Positions 5,731-6,105 of a DNA stretch of 6,105 nt are shown one piece after another. This stretch comes from Verrucomicrobiales bacterium (lineage in GTDB: Bacteria; Verrucomicrobiota; Verrucomicrobiia; Limisphaerales; RI-55), in NCBI GenBank assembly GCA_003484235.1, contig DNDP01000017.1, forward strand, positions 481-6,585. The letters run 5' to 3'. Made by a program: the position numbers and the translations under genes. The notes under the pieces were generated by a model. It was not told the DNA's origin. It ran no database searches and was given only the letters and a program-made list of their open reading frames with translations. Position 1 is the stretch's first letter, and each line of letters starts with the position of its first letter.

Positions 5731-6105
5731 ATGTCGTCCCGCAAAAGGCCCTCAACCACCGCGTCCGCTCCCGGACGTCGTCACTCTTTTGCGCGTTGGT
5801 GGCCGGCAATCCTCGTCTGGCTGCTCGTGATGGCGTTCTGGTGGCACCGGTCTTCCCGCGAACCGGAAACGAATGCCCCGCCCGCCCACCATGCCGCCCA
5901 CTCCCACGGCGGTGCTTCGGCCGGCGGCAAGCCGTACGACGCGCCCGCGCCGGAAGCCGAAGTTTTTGCCCGCTATGCCGGCTCCAGCACCTGCACCGAA
6001 TGCCACTCGGTCCAGCACCATCACTGGCTCGAGTCCAACCACGCCATGGCCGAGCGGTTGCCGACCAACACCCTTGAGGCGGCTGCGTTCGATCCGGCAC
6101 GGTCG
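5731..6105 (+). CDS. membrane-anchored c554-type multihaem cytochrome, 3' end outside window
   Basis: The frame is open for 125 codons from ATG 5731 to the window edge without a stop, so only the N-terminal part is seen. An in-frame TAG at 5707-5709 limits the start, and 5731 is the first ATG after it. The N-terminus is basic (RKR, GRRH), followed by one transmembrane segment at about residues 23-38 (WWPAILVWLLVMAFWW), then a periplasmic Pro/Ala linker with a His cluster (HHAAHSH, 53-59). The haem-binding motif CTECH lies at 88-92, in the setting YAGSSTCTECHSVQHHHW followed by ESNHAMAERLP. The order of CxxCH, a Trp, an SxHAMA helix and a following F-D segment resembles the N-terminal part of cytochrome c554-like proteins, including those fused to TPR repeats. 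Haem would be attached in the periplasm. The protein could carry electrons or bind haem in a larger TPR protein; the missing part decides. It is divergent from the lipoprotein cluster. Confidence 0.8.
   Translation, partial: MSSRKRPSTTASAPGRRHSFARWWPAILVWLLVMAFWWHRSSREPETNAPPAHHAAHSHGGASAGGKPYDAPAPEAEVFARYAGSSTCTECHSVQHHHWLESNHAMAERLPTNTLEAAAFDPARS

Noticed and set aside
5633..6100. 155-codon minus-strand frame and 130-codon plus-strand frame over the right edge
   Set aside because: They are shadows of the open frame starting at 5731, which has a membrane anchor and a CxxCH haem motif.

Overview
The window is GC-rich and looks like chromosomal DNA from a member of the Planctomycetes-Verrucomicrobia group, most likely Verrucomicrobiota. 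This is inferred from gene content: a secreted lamin-tail/CotH-kinase protein beside a secreted EF-hand protein, several small lipoproteins, a membrane-anchored c554-type cytochrome, and a lack of Shine-Dalgarno sequences. No sequence search was run. I see no mobile element, CRISPR array, rRNA or tRNA.

Left part, plus strand (1-3839): a Fur-family metal-dependent repressor (54-524) sits directly behind a good sigma70-type promoter. After a 161-base gap comes a two-gene unit: a secreted four-EF-hand protein (686-1330), then 13 bases later a large secreted protein (1344-3839). The large protein carries, in order, a lamin-tail domain, a chitobiase/hexosaminidase C-terminal-like beta domain, a CotH kinase-like domain, and a second partial chitobiase-like segment. 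The tight spacing suggests co-expression of an exported Ca-binding protein with an exported atypical kinase-like protein.

Middle part, minus strand (3852-5486): three consecutive small predicted lipoproteins. In transcription order they are one with two BamE/SmpA-like half-motifs, one of unknown family, and one Sel1-like. The last converges on the CotH gene with only 12 bases between stop codons. The second and third each have their own promoter-like sequence, so this is a co-oriented cluster rather than a proven operon. All three probably sit in the outer membrane or periplasm.

Right edge, plus strand (5731-6105): the 5' part of a gene with no stop codon before the window ends. It encodes an N-terminal membrane anchor, a His-rich linker and a first CxxCH haem site in cytochrome c554/TPR-cytochrome context. 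It is divergent from the lipoprotein cluster across a 244-base intergenic region.

The most interesting points are the EF-hand/CotH pair, the three-lipoprotein cluster with an internally duplicated BamE-like protein, promoter positions that predict leaderless transcripts for two genes, and the cut-off cytochrome gene. I found no clear evidence of a wholly new system; most of the window reads as ordinary chromosome with unstudied envelope genes.
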